Origin: Pseudoclavibacter chungangensis
GTDB lineage: Bacteria > Actinomycetota > Actinomycetes > Actinomycetales > Microbacteriaceae
NCBI RefSeq assembly: GCF_013410545.1
Contig: NZ_JACCFV010000001.1
Location: 3,720,001 to 3,784,000, forward strand
DNA length: 64,000 nt
Direction: 5' to 3'
Shown here: piece by piece, positions 63,216-64,000 of the stretch
How positions within the stretch are numbered: the first letter of the stretch is position 1
Layout of the letters: every line of letters starts with the position of its first letter
Program-made: the position numbers and the translations under genes
Notes under the pieces: model-generated
Seen by the model: the letters and a program-made list of their open reading frames with translations, nothing else
What the model was told of the DNA's origin: nothing
The model's database searches: none

Positions 63216-63769
63216 GCCTTCCGGTCCTCGGTGCGGCGCAGGTCGCGCCCGACACCGGCCCGTGCGAGCGAGCGGGAGAGCCACACGGCGAGCATCGTGA
63301 ACAGGGGCGGCGAGACGGCCGTCGCGCCGATGATGACGATCTGACCGAGCAGGCTCGTCTGTTCCCCGTCGAGCAGGCGGATCGACGCGCCGCACATGAT
63401 GAGGCCCGAGACGATCGAGCCGACGAGGAAGATCCACGTCCGCCAGTGCCGGTAGCGGCCGATGAGGAAGGGGATCTCCTGCAGCGCACCGATCGCGAGC
63501 GAGATGAGGAAGGCGCCGAAGAAGAGGGGCTGGAAGGGGCTCGCCGCGAGGCCCGCGAACGCGGTCGTGAGCAGCCCGACGCCACCGCGCTGGATGAGCG
63601 CCTGCGCGAGCGCGCCCGGCACGAAGTACAGCCCGATCGTGAGCCCGTAGAGGAACGGGACGAGGTTCGCGACCGTGCCGCCGACCCAGGCGTTGACGGT
63701 GAACAGCACGGCACCCGCGACCCCGATCGCGGCACAGGTCATGAGCAGTCGGGTCGAGTAGTGCTTCAC
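63212..63769 (-). CDS. ECF transporter S component (YkoE-like)
   Basis: A 185-residue membrane protein with about five or six helices: LLMTCAAIGVAGAVLFTVNAWVGG, ANLVPFLYGLTIGLYFVPGALAQALIQRGGVGLL, LFFGAFLISLAIGALQEIPFLIGRY and later segments. The N-terminal helix plus the V-P-F-L-Y-G-L-T/Y and GALQEIPFLIGRYRHW pattern resembles YkoE, the substrate-binding subunit for hydroxymethylpyrimidine/thiamine precursors. It is the first gene of an S-AA-T operon identical in order to ykoEDC. No TPP riboswitch is found upstream. The substrate is therefore inferred from gene order and family. Confidence 0.87.
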
Positions 63770-63816
63770 AGGGGCTCCGGTCGCGGAGGCGGACGCGGAG
63801 CCGCCTCACGGCATCC

Positions 63817-63822
63817 ATCTTA
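63817..63822 (-). promoter_or_regulatory. Putative -10 element TAAGAT of the ECF transporter operon
   Basis: TAAGAT on the minus strand lies 47 bases before the S-component ATG. The 220-base gap up to 63989 contains no TPP riboswitch core (no CTGATCTGG-type element) and no other clear signal apart from the element for the rightmost gene. Confidence 0.4.
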
Positions 63823-63977
63823 GGCTCCCCTCAGCACGCGCCGGGGCGCCGCGACGGCACATTGCGTGCCGGAGCGTGGGCGCACCGCGCCGTCGCGGGA
63901 CCGCCTTCCCCGCGCGGCCCGGTGACGCCCCGGGGGAGCTCGCCCGTGCGGCCGATCCCGCGCGCGGGAGCACCCGT

Positions 63978-63983
63978 TACCGT
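63978..63983 (+). promoter_or_regulatory. Putative -10 element TACCGT of a leaderless gene at the right edge
   Basis: TACCGT is followed by exactly six bases and ATG 63990, the same layout as other leaderless promoters in this window. Confidence 0.45.
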
Positions 63984-63989
63984 GTCGGG

Positions 63990-64000
63990 ATGAGCACGAA
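63990..64000 (+). CDS. Start of an unknown gene cut by the window edge
   Basis: Only ATG AGC ACG and two further bases are visible. The call rests on the TACCGT hexamer six bases upstream and on the divergent position relative to the ECF operon. Nothing can be said about the product. Confidence 0.3.

Noticed and set aside
63770..63989. Possible TPP riboswitch before the ECF operon, suggested by a GCTGAGG string
   Set aside because: The second conserved half (CTGATCTGG-type) and the P1 closing stem are missing.

Overview
The window is very GC-rich, with G or C at almost every third codon position. It carries Gram-positive actinobacterial hallmark genes: a DUF3073 protein, paired CrcB channels, a DUF3817 membrane protein, a purD-linked sterol-carrier-family gene and a PurS/PurQ pair. 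I infer an actinomycete, probably Micrococcales/Microbacteriaceae; the genus cannot be fixed from sequence alone. Coding density is high: no gap between genes exceeds 300 bases, and the largest is the 278-base xylose control region. I saw no rRNA, tRNA, CRISPR array, insertion sequence or prophage.

Layout. 0-5.9 kb: stress and housekeeping genes (truncated heme oxygenase, DUF3817 protein, SoxR, GNAT, DUF2470, a quinone-reductase-like gene divergent from an HxlR repressor, RraA-like, NUDIX, PIG-L deacetylase). 5.9-17.5 kb: purQ/purS, an AI-2E-type exporter, a RecQ helicase fused to a phosphoribosyltransferase domain, then the purD-purC operon with two downstream genes, a leaderless sterol-carrier-family gene and a MalY-like C-S lyase. 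17.6-20.5 kb: a lysozyme-like exported protein behind an MtrA-type box, and a two-component system whose regulator carries a frameshift. 20.5-28.6 kb: pepP, a HAD phosphatase, purF, and divergently a beta-lactamase-fold hydrolase, a membrane protein, a tyrosine phosphatase and purM. 28.6-41.1 kb: an accessory stretch with a VOC protein, a DUF7832-like gene, a frameshifted DUF222/HNH gene, an MFS exporter and a full xylose module (xylB-xylA divergent from chvE-mmsA-mmsB, then a ROK regulator). 41.1-47.3 kb: SdpI-like protein, DUF3073, a flavoprotein, two CrcB genes, a degenerate aldo/keto reductase, an AAC(2')-like GNAT, and a PadR-DUF4097 operon. 47.4-51.4 kb: a very long RND pump, divergent from the PadR operon across a perfect AT-rich palindrome. 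51.4-57.8 kb: a putative cell-surface polysaccharide locus (GT2 synthase divergent from a nucleotide-sugar dehydrogenase, an epimerase, a polysaccharide deacetylase and a barrel-type lipoprotein). 57.9-64 kb: a DEAD-box helicase, a metallophosphatase and a YkoEDC-like ECF transporter, with two near-identical palindromic repeats.

How it fits together. The purine genes (purQ, purS, purC, purD, sterol-carrier-like, purF, purM, DUF3073) look like a conserved chromosomal backbone interrupted by accessory blocks, the largest being the xylose island between purM and DUF3073. The xylose island is self-contained: import, isomerisation, phosphorylation and a regulator. Several genes have a TANNNT hexamer 6-7 bases before the start codon and no ribosome-binding site, so leaderless transcription appears common here. 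The points most worth a second look are the PadR/DUF4097/RND control region, the polysaccharide locus, the RecQ-PRT fusion, the palindromic repeats, the catalytically stripped aldo/keto reductase, and the two single-base frameshifts.
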